Part shown: positions 49,804-58,676 of the stretch, one piece after another
Layout of the letters: each line of letters begins with the position of its first letter
How positions within the stretch are numbered: position 1 is the stretch's first letter
Assembly: GCF_000016525.1 (NCBI RefSeq)
Contig: NC_009515.1
Span: 832,501-896,500, forward strand
Direction of reading: 5' to 3'
Length of the DNA stretch: 64,000 nt
Source: Methanobrevibacter smithii ATCC 35061
Lineage (GTDB): Archaea; Methanobacteriota; Methanobacteria; Methanobacteriales; Methanobacteriaceae
The notes under the pieces: generated by a model
What the model was told of the DNA's origin: nothing
Seen by the model: the letters and a program-made list of their open reading frames with translations, nothing else
The model's database searches: none
Made by a program: the position numbers and the translations under genes

Positions 49804-51012
49804 TGAATCCCTTAATGCCTGAACGGCAGCCAGTTTTTTACCTGCAAGCATACTGATGCAAGCTCCGCCACCACTACTTAAATGACTCATTTGATCTTCA
49901 TAACCTAAAGCTGAAGTAGCCGCAGCAATATGGCCTCCGCCAATCAGTGTAAATGCATTTGATTTAGCCATAGCATTAATCAAATCTTCAGTGCCCATTG
50001 CAAATTTAGGGTCTTCAAATACACCTGCAGGACCGTTTGCAAATACTGTTTTTGAATCACGAATTATTTTTGCATAATAACTGATTGTTTTTACACCAAT
50101 GTCAAAAATAGATTCATTAGGAATTTCTCCACAGTCAACATCCTTTCTTTCACCATCTTTTTCAATAGCTACATCAATAGGGTATTTTACTTTATTTCCG
50201 AATTTTTCAATAAGTTCCTCAGCTTTAGAAACCATTGATTCATATCCTTTGCTTATTATGAAATTCTTGTTTACCTCACCGATATCCACACCTGCAGCCC
50301 AAAGAACAATGTTTCCTACAATACCTGTTGTTAAGATAGAATCTGCAGTACCGTTACTTAATACATTTTCCATAACATCTATTGAATCATCAGGTTTCAT
50401 TCCTCCAAGCAGGAATACACAGGGATGTTCCACATTATCCAGTGCATTTTGAATTACAGTCAGTTCTTTTTCCATTACCCTGCCTGCAGCTGAAGGAGTG
50501 TTGAGAGTAAAACCTACTAAAGATGCCTGAGATCTATGAGCTGCTGCAAATGCATCATTAACAAAATAATCAATCACAGGAGACAGTTGCCTAACAAGTA
50601 ATGTTTCTGCCTGAGCTTCAGCAGGTCTGGATAAAGATTCTTCAGAAAAGAACCTTACATTTTCAAGTAAAAGAATTTCATGAGGTTTTAACTGTTTAAT
50701 AGCTTCTTTTGCAGCTTTTGAAAAAATAGAGTCTATGTACTTTACTCTTAAATTCAAAAGGTCAGATAATGCATTAGCATGCTGGGACAAATCTGTGAAA
50801 TCTTTTTTACCCGGACGGCTTTGATGAGCAAGCAATACAACTTTAGCTCCTTTATTAGACAATTCTTTAATTGTTTTAGCATGTAATTTTAATCTTGTAT
50901 CATCCAATATGATTCCAGAACTAGGATCAACCGGAGAATTAATATCAATTCTAACCAGCACAGTTTTATTTTCAACATCAAAGTCATCAATTGTATTAAA
51001 TTTATCAGCCAT
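49783..51012 (-). CDS. pgk: Phosphoglycerate kinase
   Basis: Interconverts 1,3-bisphosphoglycerate and 3-phosphoglycerate with ATP; in methanogens mainly used towards sugar synthesis. About 409 residues. VLVRIDINSPVD near 18-29 (substrate loop), LAHQSRPGKKDF near 61, LLGGMKPDDS near 200 and the ATP-site end IGGGHIAAATSALG near 370 are visible. The frame can open at a TTG 12 bases earlier, but GAGTGA there looks like the binding site for the ATG at 51012. TpiA lies just upstream on the same strand. Confidence 0.94.
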   Translation of the reverse strand: MADKFNTIDDFDVENKTVLVRIDINSPVDPSSGIILDDTRLKLHAKTIKELSNKGAKVVLLAHQSRPGKKDFTDLSQHANALSDLLNLRVKYIDSIFSKAAKEAIKQLKPHEILLLENVRFFSEESLSRPAEAQAETLLVRQLSPVIDYFVNDAFAAAHRSQASLVGFTLNTPSAAGRVMEKELTVIQNALDNVEHPCVFLLGGMKPDDSIDVMENVLSNGTADSILTTGIVGNIVLWAAGVDIGEVNKNFIISKGYESMVSKAEELIEKFGNKVKYPIDVAIEKDGERKDVDCGEIPNESIFDIGVKTISYYAKIIRDSKTVFANGPAGVFEDPKFAMGTEDLINAMAKSNAFTLIGGGHIAAATSALGYEDQMSHLSSGGGACISMLAGKKLAAVQALRDSAKNSKN

Positions 51013-51060
51013 CATTTCACTCAAAATATTAAATATAGATATTTATAAAAATACAAGTTT

Positions 51061-51729
51061 TTATAATTTACTAACCAAATCAAGTAAAGCTTCTTTAGGA
51101 TTTTTAGCCTTAACAATACCTGAAGCTAATAAAACTCCATCTGCACCTAAATCCATTGCGGCTTTCATATCATCACCAGTTGATATTCCTGCACCGCATA
51201 AGACTTTGATTTTTTTGTTGATTGATTTAACTCCTTTAACAGAGTCTTCAACAACTTCAGGCTGTGCCTGAGATACTGGAATACCTGTACCAATAAGTTC
51301 CGGAGGTTCTACAGCTACTGCATCGGGACTGAAAGTAGCTATTGCTTTACTAGTTGCAATATTGTTTGTACAAACACAGGATTCAATATCATTTTGCTTA
51401 CACAATTGTATAACTTCATCAATATCAGCCAGTTTCATTCTATTTTCAGAGTGGTTAATTAAACTACCGCTTATACCTGCTTCAATTAAAGTTTCAATTA
51501 AATTAGAACCTGTATGTCCTCCAGGAGTAATTGGATCAATGTGCTGTGCAAAAATAGGTAAAGAAATTTGATCCTGAATCCTATAAATATCTGCCGCTTG
51601 TGGAGCTGCAACCATAGTTATACCAGATTCTTCAGAAGCACTTTTTAATGCACGAGCTAACTCCAATGCATTTTCCCCGCTAGATTCCAAATAAGTTTTA
51701 TAATTTAATATTACAATTGGCGTATTCAT
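51061..51729 (-). CDS. tpiA: Triosephosphate isomerase
   Basis: Interconverts the two triose phosphates. The 222-residue length is the short archaeal form. Catalytic residues are lysine 11 in NYKTY, histidine 93 in LINHSENR and glutamate 141 in AVEPPELIGTG; the phosphate loops CGAGIS and GADGVLLASG are near the end. It is followed by pgk after about 50 bp, so both are probably one gluconeogenic unit. Confidence 0.96.
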   Translation of the reverse strand: MNTPIVILNYKTYLESSGENALELARALKSASEESGITMVAAPQAADIYRIQDQISLPIFAQHIDPITPGGHTGSNLIETLIEAGISGSLINHSENRMKLADIDEVIQLCKQNDIESCVCTNNIATSKAIATFSPDAVAVEPPELIGTGIPVSQAQPEVVEDSVKGVKSINKKIKVLCGAGISTGDDMKAAMDLGADGVLLASGIVKAKNPKEALLDLVSKL

Positions 51730-51850
51730 AAATAATTCCCCAAATCATTGATTTAATTAATATTTTTGATTTGAAATAATTTAAATTTAACCAAAATACT
51801 TTTGGATAATATCCAAATATACACAAAATATATATGTTTTCCAAGATAAA

Positions 51851-52198
51851 ATGAAACACATGAACAAAGCAGCCAAACTTTGTATAGTTTTAGCTGCAAT
51901 TATATGCTTATTCAGCATTACAGCTTACGAATCAAACACCCCAACTAAAGAGGAGACTTTAAATTCAAGTGATGAATATCTCCCACCTACAACCAACATC
52001 AGCGACAGCTATCTAAACAGCAGTGCTGATAAAAAAGAAAATAACCACCATACCCCAAGTCCAATACACCACACTACAACCAGCTATTCTTATGACTACG
52101 ACAACTCATATGATGATGCCATAGGTGATGATTACTACTACGATGATGCATACTATGATGACAGGTACGGAGACAGCTGGGAATATTATGACGAATAG
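51851..52198 (+). CDS. Small exported protein with an Asp/Tyr-rich tail
   Basis: Not recognised. A protein of up to 115 residues: a short positively charged start and hydrophobic signal (about 6-28, ILAAIICLFSIT-like), a Ser/Thr/Asn-rich middle with histidines and a C-terminal 40 residues made largely of D and Y (such as DDYYYDDAYYDDRYGD). There is no lipobox. ATG at 51860 is an alternative start. The acidic aromatic tail could bind metal or the cell wall, but that is a guess. It is convergent with another small exported protein and shares a terminator hairpin with it. Confidence 0.65.
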   Translation: MKHMNKAAKLCIVLAAIICLFSITAYESNTPTKEETLNSSDEYLPPTTNISDSYLNSSADKKENNHHTPSPIHHTTTSYSYDYDNSYDDAIGDDYYYDDAYYDDRYGDSWEYYDE

Positions 52199-52222
52199 CA
52201 GCTCAAATTATTGAGACTGCTA
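52196..52222. terminator. Shared hairpin whose ends are two facing stop codons
   Basis: An 11-bp stem with one bulged A and a 4-nt loop (52196-52206 with 52211-52222). Its two ends are the TAG stop of the rightward gene (52196-52198) and the TAG stop of the leftward gene (52220-52222), paired with each other. Confidence 0.65.
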
Positions 52223-52828
52223 AATAGGATGTCCACTATATGTTCTTCCATCACCCCTATCTTCCCATACATGTTTTCCATTATACATTATTCCATTATC
52301 CCCTCTTTCACCGAATCTCTCAAATAATTCGCCGTCAGACATTTCAGGATATTTGGCTTTTAATTGTTCACAGGACAAATGATCATCTTCATAATAAGAA
52401 GATGATTTTTGATTAGATGTATCTTTAAATCCATTATTTCCATCTTGAACTACATTACTAATAACACTTACATTTTGAGTTACATTAGTACTTTTATAGT
52501 TCCCATCCCCATCAAAAACACAATTAATAGAATAATTACCAACACCACTTATATTAAAACTAATTAACCCTTCATTATCAGTAATATATTTAAAATTAGA
52601 TTTTAATCCTTTTTCATCAGTTAAAGTTACATTAACTGTTTTATTAGATATTCCAAGACCATTTTCATCAGTTAGCTTAACCGTACAATTATCTCCATCA
52701 TATAAAGTTGCATTACTTGTAATTGTTAATGATGATTCTTCCTGCGGATTTATAAAAACAAAAGCAGAAACAATAACTGCTAAAATTAGTATAACTGCAC
52801 AAACAAGAACTAAAATTTTATTATCCAT
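52220..52828 (-). CDS. Membrane-anchored protein with one Ig-like domain
   Basis: A 202-residue protein with an uncleaved N-terminal anchor or signal (about 5-26) and one Ig-like beta-sandwich (about 33-125) of the kind repeated in the big adhesins: DGDNCTVKLTDENG, SFNISGVGNYSINC and FDGDGNYKST. The last 60 residues, after a Ser/Tyr/Asp linker, contain CEQLKAKYPEMSDGELFERF and end GDGRTYSGHPI; I do not recognise that part. It probably faces outside the cell. It could be a small relative of the adhesins or a subunit of some surface complex. It is divergent from taw1. Confidence 0.68.
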   Translation of the reverse strand: MDNKILVLVCAVILILAVIVSAFVFINPQEESSLTITSNATLYDGDNCTVKLTDENGLGISNKTVNVTLTDEKGLKSNFKYITDNEGLISFNISGVGNYSINCVFDGDGNYKSTNVTQNVSVISNVVQDGNNGFKDTSNQKSSSYYEDDHLSCEQLKAKYPEMSDGELFERFGERGDNGIMYNGKHVWEDRGDGRTYSGHPI

Positions 52829-52979
52829 AATAAATAATATGGTTAAATAATTATTAAAACATAACTTTTTTCAAACAATACTTTTTGATATACATGAATT
52901 AAAAAGTTAGTCAACAAACAAAATATTAAATTAGTATAATACCCTAAATAAATTCATAGCATTAAGGATTTTTAAAAAT

Positions 52980-53894
52980 ATGTCATTAAATAAAAAACAA
53001 GTAGAAAAATTAGAGTCAAGCGGATACAGATTTGTTGGCAGCCACAATCATGCAGCTGCTAAAATATGTCACTGGACCAAACAAAGTATCTTAGATAAGG
53101 GAGTTTGTTATAAAGAGAAATTTTATGGTATTGAAAGTCACAGATGTCTTCAAATGGCTCCTGCAGTACCTAACTGTCAGCAAAAATGTGAGTTTTGCTG
53201 GAGAGATTTGTCATATACCCAAACCCAATGGGAAGGAGAATACGATGATCCGAAAACCATAATTGATGAAGCTGTTAAAGCTCAAAATAATTTACTTTGC
53301 GGTTTTTTTGGAAATGATAAAGCAAATAAAGAAAAATTAGAAGAATCCAAAACTCCTACAAATGCAGCTATTTCACTGGCTGGAGAACCGATGTTATATC
53401 CTGAAATTGATGAATTAATAGCTGAATTTAATCGCCGTAATTTCACAACATTTGTTGTCAGCAATGGTCAGTGCGTAGACAAATTAAAAAACTTAGAAAA
53501 TGAACCTTACCAGCTGTATCTTTCCTTAGATGCTCCTACAAAGAAAATATATAATGATGTTTGCCGACCTCAAATTAGTGAAGGCTGGGATAATTTAAAC
53601 CAATCACTTGATACACTAGCTAGTTTTAACTCCCGTACATGCATAAGAACAACATGCGTTAAGGGAAGAAATATGACTAATCCTGAAAAGTATGCTGAAC
53701 TGATTAAAAAAGCCAGCCCAGATTTTGTAGAAATAAAAGCATACATGTGTGTGGGATCATCAAGACACAGATTAACCCCTGACAATATGCCAACATTTGA
53801 TGAAGTCAAAAGTTTTGCCCAAAAAATAGGAGAAAATTGCGGTAAAAAAATAGTTAACGAATCTGAAGTCAGCCGCGTTGTTTTGCTTCAATAG
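52980..53894 (+). CDS. taw1: 4-demethylwyosine synthase Taw1 (radical SAM)
   Basis: Builds the tricyclic base of wyosine at position 37 of tRNA-Phe from methylguanosine and pyruvate. 304 residues. The radical-SAM cluster cysteines are at 66, 70 and 73 (CQQKCEFCWR) and a second cluster uses cysteines 30, 43 and 56, with the same spacing as the Methanocaldococcus enzyme. SLAGEPMLYPEIDELI near 136 and LYLSLDAPTKKIY near 177 follow. Its 3' end overlaps the convergent flavoprotein gene by 26 bp. Confidence 0.93.
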   Translation: MSLNKKQVEKLESSGYRFVGSHNHAAAKICHWTKQSILDKGVCYKEKFYGIESHRCLQMAPAVPNCQQKCEFCWRDLSYTQTQWEGEYDDPKTIIDEAVKAQNNLLCGFFGNDKANKEKLEESKTPTNAAISLAGEPMLYPEIDELIAEFNRRNFTTFVVSNGQCVDKLKNLENEPYQLYLSLDAPTKKIYNDVCRPQISEGWDNLNQSLDTLASFNSRTCIRTTCVKGRNMTNPEKYAELIKKASPDFVEIKAYMCVGSSRHRLTPDNMPTFDEVKSFAQKIGENCGKKIVNESEVSRVVLLQ

Positions 53895-54531
53895 CTATTT
53901 TTTCTCCTAATTTAAATGCATTTTCCAAATCAATCGGAAACTGCATTTTACGTGTTTTTAATTTTTCATCTTCAGTAAAAAGATCCATTTTATACTTTGA
54001 ATAATCAAACTGATAGGTGTCGTAGGAATAAAGATGAAACGGTTTTGTAAACATCTTTTCCAAAACAAATTCATTTTTATCGAATAAATCATGGTAGCCA
54101 AATTGTCTTGCAGTTTCCTCATCAAGATTCATAGTGTAAATACATCCAATAGCCATCTTTTTTGGAGCTAAGCTAGTCATATCCTCATCATAAACAAAGA
54201 ATGGAAAGATAAAACGCTCTAAAAAGCACCTCATTACCCCACTTACATCACCAAAGTAAACTGGAGATCCCAGTATTACACCGTCTGCCTGAACAATTTC
54301 TTCCAAAATTGGTTTAAAGTCATCTTTATAAACACATTTTCCATAATGACGACCATTAATCTTTTTACATGCAAAACAGCTTTTGCAGCCATTAAAAGGA
54401 ACATCATATAAATTAACTGATTCAATTTCAGCATCACTGCAAACTGATTTTATTCCTTCCAAAGCTTTTTCTAAAAGCTGAGCAGTATTTCCATCTTTTC
54501 TGTGACTACCATTTATGGCAAAAAATTTCAT
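53869..54531 (-). CDS. Flavodoxin-fold / iron-sulfur flavoprotein-like reductase
   Basis: A 220-residue NAD(P)H:FMN-reductase-like protein. FAINGSHRKDGNTAQLL at 4-20 is the FMN phosphate loop and GVILGSPVYFGDVSGVM near 84-100 the second flavin loop. Cysteines at 49, 52, 55 and 66 form C-x2-C-x2-C-x10-C, similar to but longer than the compact cluster motif of methanogen iron-sulfur flavoproteins, so cluster binding is possible but not certain. It starts within the end of sucC (ATGA overlap), making it the last gene of the kor-suc run. Physiological partner unknown. Confidence 0.8.
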   Translation of the reverse strand: MKFFAINGSHRKDGNTAQLLEKALEGIKSVCSDAEIESVNLYDVPFNGCKSCFACKKINGRHYGKCVYKDDFKPILEEIVQADGVILGSPVYFGDVSGVMRCFLERFIFPFFVYDEDMTSLAPKKMAIGCIYTMNLDEETARQFGYHDLFDKNEFVLEKMFTKPFHLYSYDTYQFDYSKYKMDLFTEDEKLKTRKMQFPIDLENAFKLGEKIAIEAKQRG

Positions 54532-55643
54532 TCTTCAGCCTTAATTTTATTACAAAGCTCAACAGCTTTTTTAGCTGCTTTTTCCATTGAAATTTCATAT
54601 GGAATTCCTGCTTCTTCAAGTATTCTTTGACCTTCTTCCTCATTAGTACCGGTTAACCTAATTACAATTGATACTAAGCTTTTGGATTCCTTAATAGCAT
54701 CAACAACACCATGAGCAACATCATCTGCTTTAGTAATTCCTCCTAAAACATTTAAAAATACTACTTTAACTGGTTCATAATTTAGTACTATGTTAAGGGA
54801 TTTTTTAATACTTTCTTCTGAAGCTCCCCCACCGATATCTAAGAAAGTAGCAGGTTCTCCACCGTGGAATTTAATCATGTCCATACCTGTCAATGTTAAA
54901 CCTGCACCATTACCGATAACTGCAATATCCCCATCTAATTTAACGAAATCTACTGCTTTTTTCTTATAACGTGCAAGTTTTACCAAATCAGGATGTCTGT
55001 ATAATGAGTCATTTTCCACAACGAATTTTGCATCAGCAGCTATTAATCCTTCGTCAGTCAATACCAATGGATTGATTTCAGCGGTTTCTGCATCATATTT
55101 CTCAAATAATTTATATAATTTGTATATTACATCACCCATCGGAGATATTAACTCTGATGGAACACCCATTTTACGAGCTATTTCACGGGATTCATATGGT
55201 AAAAATTCAATTAAAGGATTTGGATGATATTTAATTATCTTTTCAGGATTTGTTTTAGCTAAATTTTCAATTTCAACCCCACCTTCATTACTTACCATAA
55301 TAACCGGTTTTTTATTGGCTCTGTCAATGGATATACTTAAGAAAAATTCTTTAATAATGTTTGCTTTTTTCTCAATTAAAAGCTGATGTACTCTTTCACC
55401 ATTAATTGTATTACCAATCAATGAATCAGCAACTTTGTATGCTTCACCAGAGTTATCTGCAAATTTAATACCTCCGGCTTTACCTCTACCACCAACTAAT
55501 ACTTGAGATTTTATTGCAACAGGTACACCCATATCTGATGCAATAGATGTTGCTTCTTCAGCAGAATTGGCAACATGCCCTTCTAAAATTGGAATTCCTT
55601 CCTCGTTAAAAATTCTTTTTGCCATATATTCGAAAAATTTCAT
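54528..55643 (-). CDS. sucC: Succinate-CoA ligase, beta subunit
   Basis: ATP-grasp subunit of succinyl-CoA synthetase, 371 residues. It begins KFFEYMAKRIFNEEGIPIL; SQVLVGGRGKAGGIKF near 44-59 is the nucleotide loop, AEINPLVLTDEG near 191-202 the metal site and FLDIGGGASEESIKKSL near 255-271 the CoA-ligase signature. In this direction it makes succinyl-CoA for KorDABC. Its partner alpha subunit (SucD) is not in the window. It follows korC by 12 bp. Confidence 0.94.
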   Translation of the reverse strand: MKFFEYMAKRIFNEEGIPILEGHVANSAEEATSIASDMGVPVAIKSQVLVGGRGKAGGIKFADNSGEAYKVADSLIGNTINGERVHQLLIEKKANIIKEFFLSISIDRANKKPVIMVSNEGGVEIENLAKTNPEKIIKYHPNPLIEFLPYESREIARKMGVPSELISPMGDVIYKLYKLFEKYDAETAEINPLVLTDEGLIAADAKFVVENDSLYRHPDLVKLARYKKKAVDFVKLDGDIAVIGNGAGLTLTGMDMIKFHGGEPATFLDIGGGASEESIKKSLNIVLNYEPVKVVFLNVLGGITKADDVAHGVVDAIKESKSLVSIVIRLTGTNEEEGQRILEEAGIPYEISMEKAAKKAVELCNKIKAEE

Positions 55644-55655
55644 TATAACACCTAA

Positions 55656-56198
55656 TTAGAAATTATATCCTGCTTCAAAAGCAGCTATGTTTTTATCTTC
55701 AGTTCCTGCAGGAACACTAGCTTTAATTGATTCAATAGCCGCATCTTTAGATATAACTCCTGTAATTTTTGTAATAGCTCCAACCATAACAATATTAGCT
55801 ACAATTTTAAGACCAATATCATCCATTGCGGTTTTGGTTGCCGGAGCATTATAAACTTTAATATTATGTTCATCAATAAAATCCTGAACATCTTCGATAG
55901 TTGTTGTTCCAGGATCAACAATTAAAATTCCATTATCCTTTAAATCAACAATATATTTAAGTAATGCTTCATGAGACATTGCTACTAAAATATCAGGACT
56001 TTGAACTTTAGGATAATCAATTTTTTCATCACTAATAACAACTTCACATTTGGAAGCTCCCCCACGAGCTTCAGGACCATAAGACTGGGTTTGAACTGCT
56101 TCATTTTTATCAAAAAGACAAGCAGCTTTTCCTAAAATAATTCCTGCAAGAATTACTCCTTGTCCTCCAAACCCGCCGATTCTTAATTCTTTTCTCAT
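55656..56198 (-). CDS. korC: 2-oxoglutarate:ferredoxin oxidoreductase, gamma subunit
   Basis: Fourth subunit type of the four-part 2-oxoacid oxidoreductase; 180 residues. It begins KELRIGGFGGQGVILAGIIL, the glycine-rich start of all gamma subunits, and has SYGPEARGGASKCEVVISDE near 41-60. The frame opens 45 bases earlier, but GGAGGATAAT lies just before the ATG at 56198 and the conserved N-terminus starts there. It is the third of korDABC, after korB. Confidence 0.92.
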   Translation of the reverse strand: MRKELRIGGFGGQGVILAGIILGKAACLFDKNEAVQTQSYGPEARGGASKCEVVISDEKIDYPKVQSPDILVAMSHEALLKYIVDLKDNGILIVDPGTTTIEDVQDFIDEHNIKVYNAPATKTAMDDIGLKIVANIVMVGAITKITGVISKDAAIESIKASVPAGTEDKNIAAFEAGYNF

Positions 56199-56211
56199 AT
56201 TATCCTCCAGT

Positions 56212-57084
56212 TTATAAATCTGATTCATATGCAGAATTAACAAGAGTTCTGCTACCTGATTTGTCTTCGCTTAATTTTTCAATATTTTCACTAAATTCCG
56301 GTCTTGATTTATTGGCAAATTCACCAGTGACAATTTTTCCGATTAATTCATCATCACTCATACCTTCAGCATCTTCTTTTGACAATGTATTTATTTTCAT
56401 AGTTACTGCCATAGCTGTTGGGGTTTTGAGATTGTTTTTACGACCATAATAAGTTGGACATTGGGAAACAACTTCAATAAATGAAAATCCTGGATTTTTT
56501 AGAGCTGTTTTAATAGAATCTACCAGTTCATCAACCTGAACAGTTGTCCATCTTGCTGCATAAGTTGCACCAGCAGCTGCAACAAGTTCTGCTAATTTAA
56601 ATGGATAATCACCATTTCCATAAGGTGCAGTTGTTCCAAAACTGCCTTTTGGAGAAGTTGGACTAATCTGACCACCAGTCATTCCATAAATATTGTTGTT
56701 AATACAAATAACAGTTAAATTAATGTTTCTTCTAGCTGCATGGATTAAATGATTACCTCCAATGGAAGCGGCATCACCGTCTCCGGTAAATACAACAATA
56801 TCCAAATCAGAGTTGGACACTTTTAAACCAGTTGCAAAACTAAGTGCTCTTCCGTGAGTTGTGTGTAATGAATCACATTTAACATAACCCGGAACTCTTG
56901 AAGAACATCCAATACCTGAAACCATAGCTATATTATCAAAATCCATTTCAGCTTCTTCCATTCCTTTGAAAAAAGCATTCATAATACTACCATTTCCACA
57001 ACCCGGACAAAAGATATGAGGAAGCCTGTCTTCTCTCATATAAGGAATAAATTTGTTTCCATTAGGATCTTTTTCGACTGACAT
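56212..57084 (-). CDS. korB: 2-oxoglutarate:ferredoxin oxidoreductase, beta subunit (TPP-binding)
   Basis: Carries thiamine diphosphate; 290 residues. FCPGCGNGSIMNAFFKG near 25-41, FTGDGDAASIGGNHLIHAAR near 94-113 and the TPP-magnesium motif's asparagine in INNNIYGMTGGQISPT near 127-142 are typical of KorB. It carboxylates succinyl-CoA to 2-oxoglutarate with reduced ferredoxin. korA lies directly upstream; their stop and start codons touch. Confidence 0.94.
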   Translation of the reverse strand: MSVEKDPNGNKFIPYMREDRLPHIFCPGCGNGSIMNAFFKGMEEAEMDFDNIAMVSGIGCSSRVPGYVKCDSLHTTHGRALSFATGLKVSNSDLDIVVFTGDGDAASIGGNHLIHAARRNINLTVICINNNIYGMTGGQISPTSPKGSFGTTAPYGNGDYPFKLAELVAAAGATYAARWTTVQVDELVDSIKTALKNPGFSFIEVVSQCPTYYGRKNNLKTPTAMAVTMKINTLSKEDAEGMSDDELIGKIVTGEFANKSRPEFSENIEKLSEDKSGSRTLVNSAYESDL

Positions 57085-58212
57085 TTAGTTTCCTCCAATC
57101 TCTTCAATTTTTGATAAAATTTCTTCAGGAGTTGGCAATAATCCTCCAATAACACCTAAAAGATGAGTATTAGCTGTAGCGTTAACTGCCCTATCTACTT
57201 CATAATACATTTGACCTAAATTCATTTCAACAACTAAAACATCATTTGCATTTTTAGTTAATTGTTTTATTTGTTCATCTGGGAACGGCCATGGAGTATC
57301 AATTTTAATATAACCTACTTTTTTGCCATTAGCTCTGGCTTCTTTAGTAGCAGTTATAACAGACCTAACCGGAGCACCATAAGATACTATAACAATATCT
57401 GCATCTTCACAATTTTCAGTCTGGATAGAACAAATTTTATCTTTATTTTTTAACACTTTATTGCATAAACGTTTAACAAGAGTTTGATGAGTTTCCGGAG
57501 AGTTAGTATCCGGATAACCTCTTTCATCATGAGTTAAACCTGTTACATGTATATTGAAACCTGCTCCAAAAGAAGGCATCGGATTAACACTTTCTGAATT
57601 TTTAAATGGCAGGAAGTCATCTTTATCTTCAGGCATTTCTCTGGAAATAACTTCAATATCATCTTCAACAACGATTTTTTCCCTCATGTGTCCAATAACT
57701 TCATCAGCTAAAACAAATACTGGAGTTCTGTACTGTTCAGCTAAGTTAAAAGCTTTTATAGTGAAATCAAAAAATTCCTGAACACTGGATGGAGATAAAG
57801 CTATCGGTTCATAGTCTCCGTGAGATCCCCAACGGGCCTGCATCATATCAGCCTGAGCAGCCATTGTTGGCTGACCAGTAGATGGAGAACCTCTTTGAAC
57901 ATTAACAATAACAATTGGAGTCTCTGAAATAAATGCATAACCTATATTTTCCTGCATTAAAGAAATACCCGGTCCTGAAGTTGCAGTCATAGATTTGGAT
58001 CCTCCCCATGAACCACCAATAATAGCGCCTGCTGATGCAATTTCATCTTCCATTTGAACAAAAGCTCCCCCGACTTTTGGAAGTTCACGAGCTAAAGTTT
58101 CAGCTACTTCAGTAGATGGAGTAATAGGATAACCTGCAAAAAATCTGCAACCTGCCTTCAATGCACCTTTTGCACATGCTTCATTTCCTTGAATAAAAAA
58201 TTCTTCTGACAT
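57085..58212 (-). CDS. korA: 2-oxoglutarate:ferredoxin oxidoreductase, alpha subunit
   Basis: Pyruvate/ketoisovalerate-oxidoreductase-like subunit, 375 residues. It begins EEFFIQGNEACAKGALKAGC; FFAGYPITPSTEVAETLA near 24-41 and ATSGPGISLMQENIGYAF near 78-95 are diagnostic. It works with KorB, C and the small ferredoxin subunit D, which lies 11 bp upstream on the same strand. Confidence 0.95.
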   Translation of the reverse strand: MSEEFFIQGNEACAKGALKAGCRFFAGYPITPSTEVAETLARELPKVGGAFVQMEDEIASAGAIIGGSWGGSKSMTATSGPGISLMQENIGYAFISETPIVIVNVQRGSPSTGQPTMAAQADMMQARWGSHGDYEPIALSPSSVQEFFDFTIKAFNLAEQYRTPVFVLADEVIGHMREKIVVEDDIEVISREMPEDKDDFLPFKNSESVNPMPSFGAGFNIHVTGLTHDERGYPDTNSPETHQTLVKRLCNKVLKNKDKICSIQTENCEDADIVIVSYGAPVRSVITATKEARANGKKVGYIKIDTPWPFPDEQIKQLTKNANDVLVVEMNLGQMYYEVDRAVNATANTHLLGVIGGLLPTPEEILSKIEEIGGN

Positions 58213-58223
58213 GATAAATCCTC

Positions 58224-58433
58224 CTATTCACCCTCTAAATCATTTACTGTGATAGCCTGATCAGGACAAGCTATTTCACATTTACCACATTTGTCACACC
58301 TATCTCCAAAATTAACATACGGCAATTGTACGCTTTTTTTATTAGGTTCAGAAGATATTGCGTAAACATTCTGCGGACACATATATAAACAAAGGTGACA
58401 CCCTTTGCATAAATTTTCGTCAATAATAATCAT
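58224..58433 (-). CDS. korD: 2-oxoglutarate:ferredoxin oxidoreductase, delta subunit (ferredoxin)
   Basis: Two [4Fe-4S] clusters in 69 residues: CKGCHLCLYMCP (9-20) and CDKCGKCEIACP (near 46-57). First gene of korDABC, preceded by GGAGATTGTGA and a promoter region shared with the divergent fumB. Confidence 0.95.
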   Translation of the reverse strand: MIIIDENLCKGCHLCLYMCPQNVYAISSEPNKKSVQLPYVNFGDRCDKCGKCEIACPDQAITVNDLEGE

Positions 58434-58676
58434 TCACAATCTCCTAAAAAATTATAATAAATTAAAATAGATTATGTATTATATATGTTTTAATACATTT
58501 AAAAAGTTTATTATAAATCATGATAATTTATAGGAAAATAAAAAATAAAAGTATACAGTAAAAACAGATTAATAATTAAACAAACAAGTGTTAATTAAGA
58601 AATTTTAAAGTAAAATTTGAACAAAAACAAAATTTAAAAGCATTAACTTGTTTAAAATTATAAAATTGTGAGAAAT

